NCBI GenBank assembly: GCA_024397995.1
Contig: CP073746.1
Coordinates: 372,001 to 436,000, forward strand
Length of the DNA stretch: 64,000 nt
DNA from: a bacterium SCSIO 12827
GTDB lineage: Bacteria > Pseudomonadota > Alphaproteobacteria > Rhodospirillales > Casp-alpha2
Direction: 5' to 3'
Below the pieces are notes generated by a model. It saw only the letters and a program-made list of their open reading frames with translations, had not been told where the DNA came from and did not search any database. Made by a program: the position numbers and the translations under genes. Shown here one piece after another: positions 27,812 through 38,500 of this stretch (position 1 is the first letter of the stretch; the number at the start of each line of letters is the position of its first letter).

Positions 27812-29065
27812 ATGTCAAAAATCCAAAACCCGTCCCTGCCCAAGGAAAAAATCAAGGTCCTTCTGCTCGAAGGTATCTCGCCCACGGCCTCGGCCATCTT
27901 CAAGGACGCGGGTTATTCCAACGGCGAACGTTTGAAGACGGCCCTGGACGGTGACGCGCTCAAGGAAAAATTGAAGGATGTGCGCATCCTGGGCATCCGC
28001 TCGCGCACCCAACTGACCAAGGAGGTCATCGACGCGGCACCGTCGCTGATGGCCGTCGGCTGTTTTTCCGTCGGCACCAATCAGATCGATCTGGACGCCG
28101 CGCGGAACAACGGGATTCCCGTGTTCAACGCGCCGTTTTCCAATACCCGGTCCGTGGCTGAGCTGACCATCGCCGAGATCGTCATGCTGTTCCGTCGCAC
28201 CTTTCCGCGGTCGCAGGCCGCCCATGCCGGCGGATGGGACAAGTCCGCCGCCGGGTCGCGCGAAGTGCGGGGCAAGACGCTGGGCATCATCGGCTACGGT
28301 AATATCGGTAGTCAGCTTGCGGTGATTGCCGAGTCCATGGGGCTCCGCGTCATCTATCATGACCGCACGGACAAGCTGCGCCACGGCAACGTCATGCCGT
28401 CTCGTGACCTGAACGACCTGTTGAAGCAGTCGGATGTGGTCACCCTGCATGTCCCGGAAACGTCGGATACCAAGGACATGATCGGCGAAGCGGAAATCCG
28501 CGCCATGAAGAAAGGTGCCTTCCTGATCAACAATTCACGGGGCACCGTGGTCGATATTCCGGCCTTGGCCGCGGCCTTGAGGGACGGCCATCTGGGCGGT
28601 GCCGCCGTCGACGTGTTCCCGAAGGAGCCGTCGTCAAATTCGGATCCCTTCGTGTCACCCCTGCAGGGCCTGGACAACGTGATCCTGACGCCCCATGTCG
28701 GCGGGTCCACGGAAGAAGCCCAGGAACGCATCGGCGAAGAGGTCGCGCGTAAGTTGGTCGAATATTCCGACGTCGGCTCGACTGAAGGTTCGGTCAATTT
28801 TCCCCAGGCCCAGCTGTCGCCGCGTCAGGGCGGAACCCGCTTTATCCAGGTTCAGCGCAACCTGCCGGGCGAACTGCAACGCTTAAACGAGGTGTTTGCC
28901 CGCAACAATGTCAACATTGCCGCCCAGACCTATCAGACCGACGGTGAAATCGGTTATGTCGTCCTGGAGGCCGAGGGCACCGTCGCCGACGCCGATGCGA
29001 TCCTGGCGGAAATTCGCGAACTTTCCGGAACCATCCGCGCGCGCTTGCTGAACAGGGTCGCCTGA
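27812..29065 (+). CDS. serA: D-3-phosphoglycerate dehydrogenase, E. coli-type with ACT domain
   Basis: First step of serine synthesis. The 417-residue protein follows the E. coli SerA plan: IRSRTQLT, VGCFSVGTNQIDLDAA, PFSNTRSVAELTIAEI, the Rossmann loop GIIGYGNIGSQL, NNSRGTVVDIPAL and the catalytic His in LTPHVGGSTEEAQ, then a C-terminal ACT domain (RNLPGELQRLNEVFARNNVNIAAQ) that normally binds serine for feedback. The ATG at 27812 matches the family; another ATG 36 bases upstream is in frame. Confidence 0.95.
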   Translation: MSKIQNPSLPKEKIKVLLLEGISPTASAIFKDAGYSNGERLKTALDGDALKEKLKDVRILGIRSRTQLTKEVIDAAPSLMAVGCFSVGTNQIDLDAARNNGIPVFNAPFSNTRSVAELTIAEIVMLFRRTFPRSQAAHAGGWDKSAAGSREVRGKTLGIIGYGNIGSQLAVIAESMGLRVIYHDRTDKLRHGNVMPSRDLNDLLKQSDVVTLHVPETSDTKDMIGEAEIRAMKKGAFLINNSRGTVVDIPALAAALRDGHLGGAAVDVFPKEPSSNSDPFVSPLQGLDNVILTPHVGGSTEEAQERIGEEVARKLVEYSDVGSTEGSVNFPQAQLSPRQGGTRFIQVQRNLPGELQRLNEVFARNNVNIAAQTYQTDGEIGYVVLEAEGTVADADAILAEIRELSGTIRARLLNRVA

Positions 29066-29125
29066 TTCGCCTGCGGACCGCCGCCGCACACGAAGATGTC
29101 ACTCGCGGGGAAATCGCGATCTGTG

Positions 29126-29144
29126 TAGAATTTCGGCAATTCTA
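29126..29144. promoter_or_regulatory. Perfect inverted repeat upstream of the redoxin gene
   Basis: TAGAATT-TCGGC-AATTCTA, ending 28 bases before the ATG. Symmetry and position suggest an operator; no T-tract follows, so it is unlikely to terminate serA. Confidence 0.45.
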
Positions 29145-29172
29145 ACCTCATAGATTGCAGGGAGTTCTCGCC

Positions 29173-29811
29173 ATGAAAACCCTTACCCGCCGCCACTTTG
29201 CGGCCCTTTCCGTTCTGTCTGTCTTGGCTTCGGCCACCCTTGCGGCGCCGTCCCCGGCGGCGGCCGAACCTGTCGTCGGCAGCCCGGCCCCGATCTTCAC
29301 CGGGGTGGATACCAAGGGCCAAACGGTCAATCTCGCCGATTACCGGGGCAAGACCGTGATCCTGGAATGGACCAACCACGACTGTCCTTTCGTGGTGAAG
29401 CATTATTCATCCGGCAACATGCAGATGACGCAGAAGAAAGCCACTCAGGACGGCATCGTCTGGTTGTCGGTGATTTCCTCGGCCCCCGGGGAGCAGGGCA
29501 ACGTCAGCGGCCCGCAGGCCGATGCCCTGACCCAATCGCGCAACGCGGTCCCGTCTTCGGTGCTGCTCGACCCGTCGGGCGAGATCGGGCGCCTGTATGG
29601 TGCCCGCACCACGCCGCATATGTTCATCATCGATGCCAAGGGGCTGCTCACCTATCATGGCGCCATCGACAGCATCAAGTCGGCGGATGTCACCGACATT
29701 CCCAAGGCGCAGAACTATGTACTGAACGCGCTTGCCCAGATGAAGGCCGGCCAGCCGGTCAATCCGCAAGGTACCCGGCCTTACGGCTGCAGCGTCAAGT
29801 ACGGCTCATAA
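29173..29811 (+). CDS. Exported thioredoxin-fold (redoxin/AhpC-TSA) protein
   Basis: A 212-residue protein with a twin-arginine-like signal (TRRHFAALSVLSVLASATLAA, cleavage near AAA/AEP). The thioredoxin-fold domain has a single catalytic-site Cys in EWTNHDCPFVVKHY rather than CxxC, and a second Cys near the end (RPYGCSVKYGS), as in the thioredoxin-like family with CPFV. It is likely a periplasmic thiol redox protein. The ribosome site GGGAG is well placed. A strong hairpin follows. Confidence 0.85.
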   Translation: MKTLTRRHFAALSVLSVLASATLAAPSPAAAEPVVGSPAPIFTGVDTKGQTVNLADYRGKTVILEWTNHDCPFVVKHYSSGNMQMTQKKATQDGIVWLSVISSAPGEQGNVSGPQADALTQSRNAVPSSVLLDPSGEIGRLYGARTTPHMFIIDAKGLLTYHGAIDSIKSADVTDIPKAQNYVLNALAQMKAGQPVNPQGTRPYGCSVKYGS

Positions 29812-29834
29812 CTGCGGCGATCAGCGCCGTAACG

Positions 29835-29864
29835 CGCCCGGCCAGGGCAAATCTTGGCCGGGCG
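29835..29864 (+). terminator. Terminator-like hairpin after the redoxin gene
   Basis: Ten-base perfect arms CGCCCGGCCA and TGGCCGGGCG with a ten-base loop. There is no T-tract, so it may be a stabilising or Rho-assisted end. Confidence 0.55.
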
Positions 29865-30108
29865 TCATGACGCCCGATTGCCCCAAACCCCCAGTCCGGG
29901 TTCGTCAAATCGGCCAAGGCATGCCCTGACGGGTCTGCCGGCGCCGCGCGTATAGGTATTACCCCACCCCATACTTTTGGGTCACCGCCCTCGTCTCCCG
30001 GTCAGCAGAAATCGCGGACCGGTCGAGGTACTGTCTTGGTGATCACAAATGGGAAACATCCTCGCATCCAGGCGCTGCAAGGATAACGCGCAAAAAAAGG
30101 AAGCCGAA

Positions 30109-30483
30109 ATGGCAAGAATTCTCGTCGTCGACGATGACACCGATCACCGGGCTTTCGTCGTGCAACTGCTTGAGCGGTTGGGCCATGCCGTGATCGCTGC
30201 AGAAAACGGTCATCGCTGTTTGAGCATCCTGCACGATCAGGATGTTGACGCCATTATCACCGACATCTTCATGCCGGGTGCCGATGGGATCGAGCTGGTG
30301 ACCGAGTTGAAGAAGCTGGGTTCCCAGATTCCGGTGCTCGGCATGACGGGTGGATACAAAGGCGTAATCCGCCCTTACGAAAACCTGTTCGCGGTTTTGG
30401 CCAACGCCAAGGTTCTGCACAAACCGTTCGGCACCAGAGACCTGGAAGTCGCCCTGGATGAGGTGCTGCGCGATGCCGCGTAA
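30109..30483 (+). CDS. Single-domain response regulator
   Basis: A 124-residue receiver domain with no output domain. Acidic pocket DDD at residues 9-11, phospho-acceptor Asp in AIITDIFMPGADG, Thr in GMTGG and Lys in KVLHKPFG. CheY- or DivK-like in build. ATG with AAGGA seven bases upstream; a longer upstream frame is unlikely. It overlaps the next gene by 11 bases and heads a four-gene sensory run ending with the hybrid kinase, a natural phosphate donor. Confidence 0.92.
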   Translation: MARILVVDDDTDHRAFVVQLLERLGHAVIAAENGHRCLSILHDQDVDAIITDIFMPGADGIELVTELKKLGSQIPVLGMTGGYKGVIRPYENLFAVLANAKVLHKPFGTRDLEVALDEVLRDAA

Positions 30484-30817
30484 ATTTGCGGGCAACGACG
30501 CCCAACGTATCAATAAGATCTGCGGTCAGGAATCGACGTTGGATCGGCTGCGCGCCGCGGTTGACGCCTTGGATCAGAAAAATCAGGCGTTGCAGGCCGA
30601 CGTCGGGGGCTTCCAGGCTGAACTTGATGATCTGCGGGACGGTATCGAGGAACTCGCCGGATCGGTGGACGATTATCGATTCAAGGTGTCGGATGTGGAA
30701 GCGCGGGCCCTGCGTCATGCCGCCCGGCGATTGCGTGAGATCAGTGACTATTGGCATGAGGGCGATGCCCATGCCCCCGACAAGGCATCGGCGGACCCTT
30801 CCCAGGACGTCGCCTGA
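30473..30817 (+). CDS. Small coiled-coil protein of unknown function
   Basis: A 114-residue protein whose centre (about residues 18-88) shows heptad spacing: STLDRLRAAVDALDQKNQAL, LQADVGGFQAELDDLRDGIEEL. It is acidic and has no membrane span. It starts inside the end of the response regulator gene, so the two are probably translationally coupled, which suggests a partner or dimeriser for signalling. No family is recognised. Confidence 0.7.
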   Translation: MPRKFAGNDAQRINKICGQESTLDRLRAAVDALDQKNQALQADVGGFQAELDDLRDGIEELAGSVDDYRFKVSDVEARALRHAARRLREISDYWHEGDAHAPDKASADPSQDVA

Positions 30818-30870
30818 TCCCGTTGGATGCTGCGGGCGGGGCAGACAAAAACAATTAAGGGGAATGTCCC

Positions 30871-32505
30871 GTGAACGCCAGTAACCACATTCATCCGGAG
30901 CAAGCCGGCCATTCCGGCATCTTGTTCACCGTCAACCGCGACGGATGCTTTCTGATGACCGATGCAATGCTGGAACAATTGCCTTTCGCCGGCGTCTCGG
31001 GGAACCAGTTGATGCGTCTCCACGATCTGCTAGGCATGGAGACAGAGCCGGTAATTTCATCCCTGCTGCAGGATACCCTGACGGGCTGTGAAGAGGGGGT
31101 GACGCGCCGCATCGTGATACGTGACCGCGAAGGCCGCCTGTTGACCATTGGGTTGTGTCGCATGATGGGGATCGCCCCGGGCCGGATGGTCTGCACCCTG
31201 GACGAATGCTCGTTTCCAGGCTTGGCGCCGGTGAATGTTTCGCGGCCTGTGCCGGCCGTTGATGGCGTCTCGTCGCGGGCAGACGCCTTCCGGCAGGCCA
31301 CAGGTCTGGCCGGCGACGGCGTCGCGATCATGCTCGTCGGTCTGAATAGGCCCCGCAATATCGAGGGGCCAGTGGCCGGGCACATATGGTCGCGTTTGAC
31401 GGAAAAGGCCGCCAAGCGCCTTCAGGCCGTGATCGGCCCGCGCGGTCTTGTCGCCCGCTATTCGGAAAACGTCTTCGTCGTGATCAATACCCAAAGCGCG
31501 GAATCAATACTTCCCGTCATGACGGCCAACACCCTTGTCAGCAGTTTTGATCATTCCTTCGAAATGGATGGCATGGATTTTTATGTCGGGGTCAACGTGG
31601 GCACCGCTGACGTTGGAACGGAGGCAGTTAATATCGGGCATTGTTTCCGATGCGCCGAACTGGCTCTGGATGACGCCCGCAGGTCGGGTGTCCCCGTGCG
31701 TGAATGCACGGTGCAGATGGTCGAAGCGGCCAGCACCAAGCTGAAATTGGAACGTGATCTTCGCGATGCCTTTGAGTACGACGGGTTCAGACTCGATCTT
31801 CAGCCCAAGATCGACATGGTCGGCGGGCGGTGCCGCGGGTTTGAGGCACTGATCCGTTGGCGACATCCGGAACGCGGACTTCTCCCGCCCGCACAATTCA
31901 TCCCCATGGCCGAGGAGTGCGGCCTGATCGTGCCGCTCACGGATTGGGTTTTGCACGAGGTCTGCCGGCTGCTCAAGGCTGAGCGCGATGCCGGGCGGTC
32001 CCCCCTGCCGATTTCGATCAACGTGCCCCCCAGCCAATTGATGTATCGGGAATTGAAGGATTTCATCAAGGTCATAAATGCCTATGACATCCCGCCGTCG
32101 CTGATTGAGTTCGAATTGACGGACGCCATGTCCGTCGGTGAACATAGCCGCGGCATCGCCATGATGTCCGGTTTGCGCGCGGCCGGCGTGAAAGTTTCGG
32201 TCGGGGATTTCGGTGCCGGATACGCGTCCCTGTCGCGTCTGGTACGCCTGCCGGTGAGCATTCTCAAGATCGACCGGTCCTTTGTCGACGAACTGCCGTC
32301 CGATCCCGAGGCCTGCGAAGTCGTCACCGCGATTGTGCGCGCGGCCAATGCCCTTGATCTGAAGGTTGTCGCCGCAGGCGTGGAGAACGATGCCCAGGCC
32401 CGATTTCTCACGGACCTCGGGGTGACGACCGCGCAAGGGTTCCTGTTCAGCCGTCCGTTGACGCCGGAAAAGGCCTTCCGGCTTGCCGAGGCGCGCGTCG
32501 GATGA
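30871..32505 (+). CDS. Degenerate GGDEF-EAL protein
   Basis: A 544-residue protein with a GTG start behind AAGGGGA. The N-terminal part (about 1-130) may be PAS-like. A GGDEF-like fold follows in which the active loop reads YSENV (residues 197-201) instead of GGDEF. The EAL domain (about 290-540) keeps E325-A-L, INVPPSQL, and KIDRSFV, but the DDFG motif is GDFG (Gly445) and the EGVE motif is AGVE (Ala502). Both changed sites hold metal or catalytic residues in active phosphodiesterases, so cyclic-di-GMP turnover is unlikely. A sensor or adaptor role is inferred. It precedes the hybrid kinase by 82 bases. Confidence 0.88.
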   Translation: MNASNHIHPEQAGHSGILFTVNRDGCFLMTDAMLEQLPFAGVSGNQLMRLHDLLGMETEPVISSLLQDTLTGCEEGVTRRIVIRDREGRLLTIGLCRMMGIAPGRMVCTLDECSFPGLAPVNVSRPVPAVDGVSSRADAFRQATGLAGDGVAIMLVGLNRPRNIEGPVAGHIWSRLTEKAAKRLQAVIGPRGLVARYSENVFVVINTQSAESILPVMTANTLVSSFDHSFEMDGMDFYVGVNVGTADVGTEAVNIGHCFRCAELALDDARRSGVPVRECTVQMVEAASTKLKLERDLRDAFEYDGFRLDLQPKIDMVGGRCRGFEALIRWRHPERGLLPPAQFIPMAEECGLIVPLTDWVLHEVCRLLKAERDAGRSPLPISINVPPSQLMYRELKDFIKVINAYDIPPSLIEFELTDAMSVGEHSRGIAMMSGLRAAGVKVSVGDFGAGYASLSRLVRLPVSILKIDRSFVDELPSDPEACEVVTAIVRAANALDLKVVAAGVENDAQARFLTDLGVTTAQGFLFSRPLTPEKAFRLAEARVG

Positions 32506-32587
32506 AAAGATCGAAGCAAGTTCATTTCCCTGGAACGCGTTGGGCAGCGTGATCCGGGGGCACGGGAGCCTTTCCGGGAGGGGCTGA

Positions 32588-35500
32588 ATGCCGCGGTCGC
32601 CATCGGACGAATCGACAAGCACACGCCAAGCCAACGGGTTTGGCGGTGACCACGCAGGCGCAGACGCGCGTGTTCTTGACTTCGCCCGCGTCAGTGCCGA
32701 CTGGTTCTGGGAAACGGACGTTGATGGCCGGTTCACCTTCATTTCCGATCAAGTGACCTCTCTGGTCGGCGTGCGGCCTGAAGACTGTATTGGAAAGTCG
32801 CGCGAGGAACTGCATGGGGGGATTCCCCAGGACGCGACCTGGGCGGCCTATCGTAAGGTCATCCACGCGCATGAGCCCTTTCGCGACATCACCTTCATCA
32901 TGGCTGACCCCGATGGGATGACATTCCCCATCTCAATAAGCGGTATGCCGGTGTTTGACGGTGGAAAATTCGTGGGGTACCGCGGCACAGGTCGCCGGGC
33001 CTCTCAGGGCGAGGTAATCGAAAAGCTGGTCCGCAACATCGTCCGTGCAACGTCCAGAGCCGTCGGTCGGGATTTTCTCGAACAGATCACCCAGGCCTTA
33101 TGGCAGGAATTGAACGTTGATCGGATATTCATCACCCGCCTGGCCGATGACGGCAAGACGGCGGAAAGCGTGGTCGCGATCATCGATGGCGAATGGGCTG
33201 ATAACGTCAGCTATCCCATCGCCGGCGGCCCCTGTGAGATGGTCACGCGCTCGACGTCGCTTTGCGTCTATCCACGGGGTGTCGCGGATAGGTTTCCCGA
33301 TGATCATTACCTGAAGGACGAAGGTATTGAGGGCTACATCGGCGTGCCGCTTTTCGGCAACAACGGCCAATGCCTCGGTCTGATGGTGGCGATGTCCGGC
33401 CAACCGATGATTTTGGAGGATATGCACAAACTGGTCTTCGAATTCTTTGCGGGCCGGGTTGCCGCGGAACTGGATCGCTCACTGGCCGAAGAAGAACTGC
33501 GCCGCCGGGATGTTTTGTTATCGGCGATCGTTGACCATATTCCCCACGGCCTGACCGTGAAAGACCCTAGCGGACGGTACATGCTGGTCAACAAGGAGTT
33601 CACGCGCCGCTACGGTGTCGACGACGATGAAATCCTTGGCCGGTCGAACGAGGAGCGTTTCCCTGCATGGGAAGCTTCCTGGGCGGCGTCACGGGCCCAG
33701 GAAAAGGACGTCACGGCAAGCAATCAGATCACCGTCCGTGAGCAGGACCGCGAATTCGTCGATGGTTCGCACCATCGCCTGGAGATTGTCAAATTTCCCA
33801 TTTCCGACGATGACGGACAGGTGATCGGTGTTGGTGCGCTTGGCGTCGATATCACCGAACGCGACGCGTGGGAGCGGGATGCCCGTGATCGTGAACGAAT
33901 TCTGAAAGGATATCACAAGGCCCTCGACCGCATCGTCGCCAGCGACGAAATGGCTTCACCCGATGCCGGGGACGCCTTCACCTTGCTGACCCGGGTTGCG
34001 GCCGAAACCTTGGGCGTGGAAAGGGTCAGTGTGTGGCACGCCCACCCGGATATGAGTCACATCGAATGTCTGGACCTGTATCAGGCCACACCGGCAACCC
34101 ATGTCAGTGGGATGGTCCTGAAACGTGAAAATTTCCCGCAGTACTTCAAGGCCTTGCAGCAGGTTGAGGTGATCGACGCCCATGATGCCCAGTCGGATCC
34201 TCGTACCGCCGAATTTGCCGGGGGATACCTGGACAAGCATGGCATTGCTTCCATGCTTGATGCGGCGATCCATGTCGGCGACGAACTCAAGGGCGTGTTG
34301 TGCCTGGAACATGTCGGTGAACAGAGAGAATGGTCGCTTGAGGAACAGTCTCTGGCCCGCTCTCTTGCCGCCCTGACATCGCTTATCCTGGCCCGCCAGG
34401 AACAGCAGGAGGCCGAGCGCGCGCGGCAATCCATCGAACACCGGTTCAGCAGTGTCGTCAACGCGCTGCCCAGTTCCCTGTCACTCAAGGACAAGAATCA
34501 ACGCTACGTATTCGTCAACAAGATCTATGAGCAGAACTACGGCGTGCGTGCCGAAAATGTTATCGGCAAGCGGATCGAAGACCTGGATCTGAATACGCCG
34601 GAAATCCTGGCCTCGATCGTTGCCCAGGATATGGCTGTTCTTGAACAGGGACGGTCATTTTCCGGCGAGGCGACCCGCATCGGCCGCGACGGCGTCGAGC
34701 GGTCGGCGTTGGTTTCTAAGTTCCCTGTCTATGACAAGGACGGTGACGTTGAACTGATCGCCACCTTGTGGACTGATATCTCCGAGCAGATGGCAGTTCA
34801 AAAAACCCTGGAGGATGCCCGGGCACGCCTGCGCGCGATCACCGACAACGTGCCGATCATGCTCTCCTTGAAAGGGCTGGACGGCTATTACCTGGAAGGT
34901 AATGCGGGCTTTGCCCGATGGCATGGCCTCGGCGTGCGCGAGATTGCGGGTTTGCGGTCGACTGATCTTGTCAATGCCGGCCGGGCCAAGATCGTCGAGG
35001 CGTTGGATCAGCGCGTGATCGAAACCGGCGAGGTCGTTGTCGAGGAATCGGTATCCGAGCTTCAGCGCCGGCCTGATGGCAAACAGACAATTTTCCGCAT
35101 GATCAAGTTTCCGGTCTACGACGCCGCAGGCAACATCATGGCCGTGGGCACGGCGATGACGGATATCACCGAACAGAAGCTGGCGCAGCGTGCGTTGGAG
35201 GAAACCCAGGCGCGGCTCGTGGCGATTACCGACAATGTACCGATCATGTTGTCGCTTAAGGACAAGAACGGCACCTATCAGCATTGCAACCTCAAATTCG
35301 CGGAATGGCATGGGTGCAAGCTTGAGCAGATCATCGGCAAGGCGTCGCGGGATCTGCTGCCGCCAGAACAGGCCTCGATCGTCGAGAAAGTCGATCAGGA
35401 GGTCATTAAGACGGGCGAAGTTCAAGTGTTCGAAACCGACACCGTCTTCGGTCACACGAAGGACGGAATGCGAATTGCCTTGCGGCAGTTCAAGTTCCCG

Positions 35501-38500
35501 ATCCGCGACAGCGCCGGCGCGATCACCGGCATCGGCACGGCGATTCTCGACATCACCGATGAACGCCGGGCGGAAAAGGCACTACAGGCCCATCTTGAAA
35601 AGCTTGAAGACATGGTCGCCGACCGCACCGTGGAGCTGACCCAGGAAATCGCGGAACGCCGGCGGGCCGAAGCGAACTTGCGTGCGGTTTTGGAAAAAAG
35701 CCCCGTCGGGGTGGCTGTCGTCTCCGGTGTCCCCCGCCGCCGGTTGTTCGTCAATCAAAGCCTTCTCGACATGTTTGGCGCCGAAAGTGAGGAGGCCCTC
35801 AACGCGGTCCCAATGGCGGACACCTACGTGGATCCGCTGGATCTGGAACGGCTAAGTACAGAAGTCGACGAGAAGGGGGGCGTCCATGCGGCCGAAGTGC
35901 GCCGCCGGCGTCTGGACGGCAGGCAAGTTTGGTTGTTAATGCATGCGAGAACCGTCGAATTCGAGGGCGAAAAGGCAGCCTTGGTTTGGCATTACGACAT
36001 TACGACCCGCAAAGAAGCCGAGGAGGCGCTGGCCCAGCAGGCGGAAACCCTTGAGCAGACGGTTGCCGAGCGGACCCGTGAATTGCAGACGAGCGAACAA
36101 CTTCTTGGGTCGATTTTCGAACATCTTCCCGTGGCTGTCCTGATCAAGGATTCCGAGCTTCGCCTGGAAAGAACGAACCCGGTTTACAGTCAGTGGTATG
36201 GAATCGATTTTGAATCCAAGATCGGGAAGCAGGAAACGCTCATAAGCGGCGAGCAGGCGGATGAAGAAGACATCAGCCATCGTCGGGCGCAAGAGCGGGA
36301 GGTTCTGGAAACCGGCGAAATTCGTACACGCATAGCCGCGCACCGTTTTGCGGACGGGCGTGATCATTCGCTGAAAGTTACAAAGTTTCCGATCTTCGAT
36401 GACCAGGGCAGGGTGTCCCGGGTCGGCTCCGTCAGCATTGACCTGACCCAGGAGATCGAAGCTCGTCAAGCGCTTGAACGGCACGAGCGCCTGCTGCGAT
36501 CGCTGATCGACAACCTGCCGGTCAGCATCATCATGACCGACCGGAACGAGCGTTACAATTTGGTCAATCAGACTTTCTGCGATTGGTATGGCCTTGGCCA
36601 GGATGAAGTCATCGGCACGAGCATTCTAAAACTGGCCGAGCGTTTGAATGTCGATGGCACCGTCACCAGAGAACAAGAACTGATCGCGGGGACAACCGGT
36701 AAAGCCCTGTCTCGGGAGACCGAACGTCAGTTTGCCGATGGTTCGACTCATAACTTGTTGATCACCAAGTACCCGTTCCACGATGAAACCGGCAAGGTGA
36801 ACGGCGTGGTGTCCGTCAGCGTCGATCTGACCGACCTGCGGAACCGGGAACGTCAGTTGTCGACCCTGGTTGAGAACGTTCCCGGGTTGGTGTTTCGCAG
36901 CGTCCGCAAGGCCGACGGCAGTATCCATGTCGCATTCCTCAGCGAAGGGGTTGAGGCGATTCTCGGCGAAGACGCGGCGACGGTCACGGCGCGTGTGAAC
37001 GCTGGCGATCTTTCGATGTTCCATGTGGATTCCCGAGGCGAATACATCGCCGAATCGACGCGCTGCTTCAACGAAGGCAAACCCTTCGAGTTTACCTATC
37101 GGATGGTCAGGAAAGACGGTAGCCCGTGTTGGGTGCATGAACGCAGCCGGGCGATCCAGGCGCTGGACGATGGATGGCTGGTCGAGGGCTTGATTCTCGA
37201 TGTGACGGAACAGAAGCTCGCCGATGACGCTCTGCGCCAGAACCAGGCCTGGCTTCGGGCGTTTACCGATAACCTTCCGATCTATTTGAACCTCAAGGAT
37301 GTTGAAGGCAGGTACGTTTTCGTTAATCGCCTGTTCGCGGATATCCGGCGCGACAAAAGCATCAATTTCGTCGGCAGAACGCCGTATGAGGCCCTTTCGG
37401 ACAAGGTGTCCGAGGATCTGCTTGAGGTGGACCGGGAGGTTTTGAGATCGGGAGAGGTCAAGGACTTTGAATCCCATGCCCGCAGCGAAGAGTTGAAGGG
37501 GCGGCTGCTGCGCTTCATTAAATTCCCGGTCCGCGACGACGAAGGGACGGTCATCGGTATCGGGACCGCGGCGATGGATATCACGGATCAGAAGATGGCG
37601 GAGAACGCCATCCGGGAAAGTGAAGCCAAGCTGCAGGCGATTACCCAGAACGCGCCCATGCTGCTCAATCTCAAGGACAAGGAAGGGCGGTATCAGTTCG
37701 TCAACGATGTCTATGCACAATGGGTACGCAAGCCCGTCGATGAAATCATCGGCAAAACGGTCTCGGAGATTTTCTCGAACAGATCCTTGGACGTCATCAT
37801 CGAACAGGAAGCCAAGGTTTTGGCGACCGGTGAGCCTACCGAGTTCGAGGCCGCGGCGACGTCGGCGCAAGGCGACGGCGAGCGGATGATGCAATACATC
37901 AAATTCCCCGTGCGTGACGACAAGGGGGAGGTGTTCGGCATCGGCACGGCGATCATGGACGTTACCGACCGTAAGCGCGCCGACCTTGCCCTGAAGGAAA
38001 GCGAGGCCCGTTTCCGCGGCCTGTTCGAGAACGCACCCGCGGGGATCACCATCAAGACGACGACCGGGCGATACCTGGCCATGAACAGAACCTTTCTGGA
38101 TTGGAAGGGGTGGGATCTGGTCGACGTCGTGGGCCGTCGCTCGGCCGACATGTTCGGCCCCGAAGTCGGCGCGCGTACCGACAAAGAAGATGCCAAGGTC
38201 ATCGCCGAGCGCCAGCCCTTTATGAAAGAGGTCGTCATCAAGTGCGTCGACGGCCGTAATTTGATCACGACCAATATCAAGGCGCCGATGCTGACGCCGG
38301 ATGGCTTGGTCACGGGCGTCTGTTCTTTCTATGTCGATGTATCCGAAATCCGTGAGATTGAGACACAACTGCAACAGGCTCAGAAGATGGAGGCCATCGG
38401 CCGTCTGGCGGGGGGGATCGCCCACGATTTCAACAACCTTCCGGGCGCGATGATGGGCTTCAACGAATTCCTGATCGAAGACCTTCCGGAAGGTTCGCCA

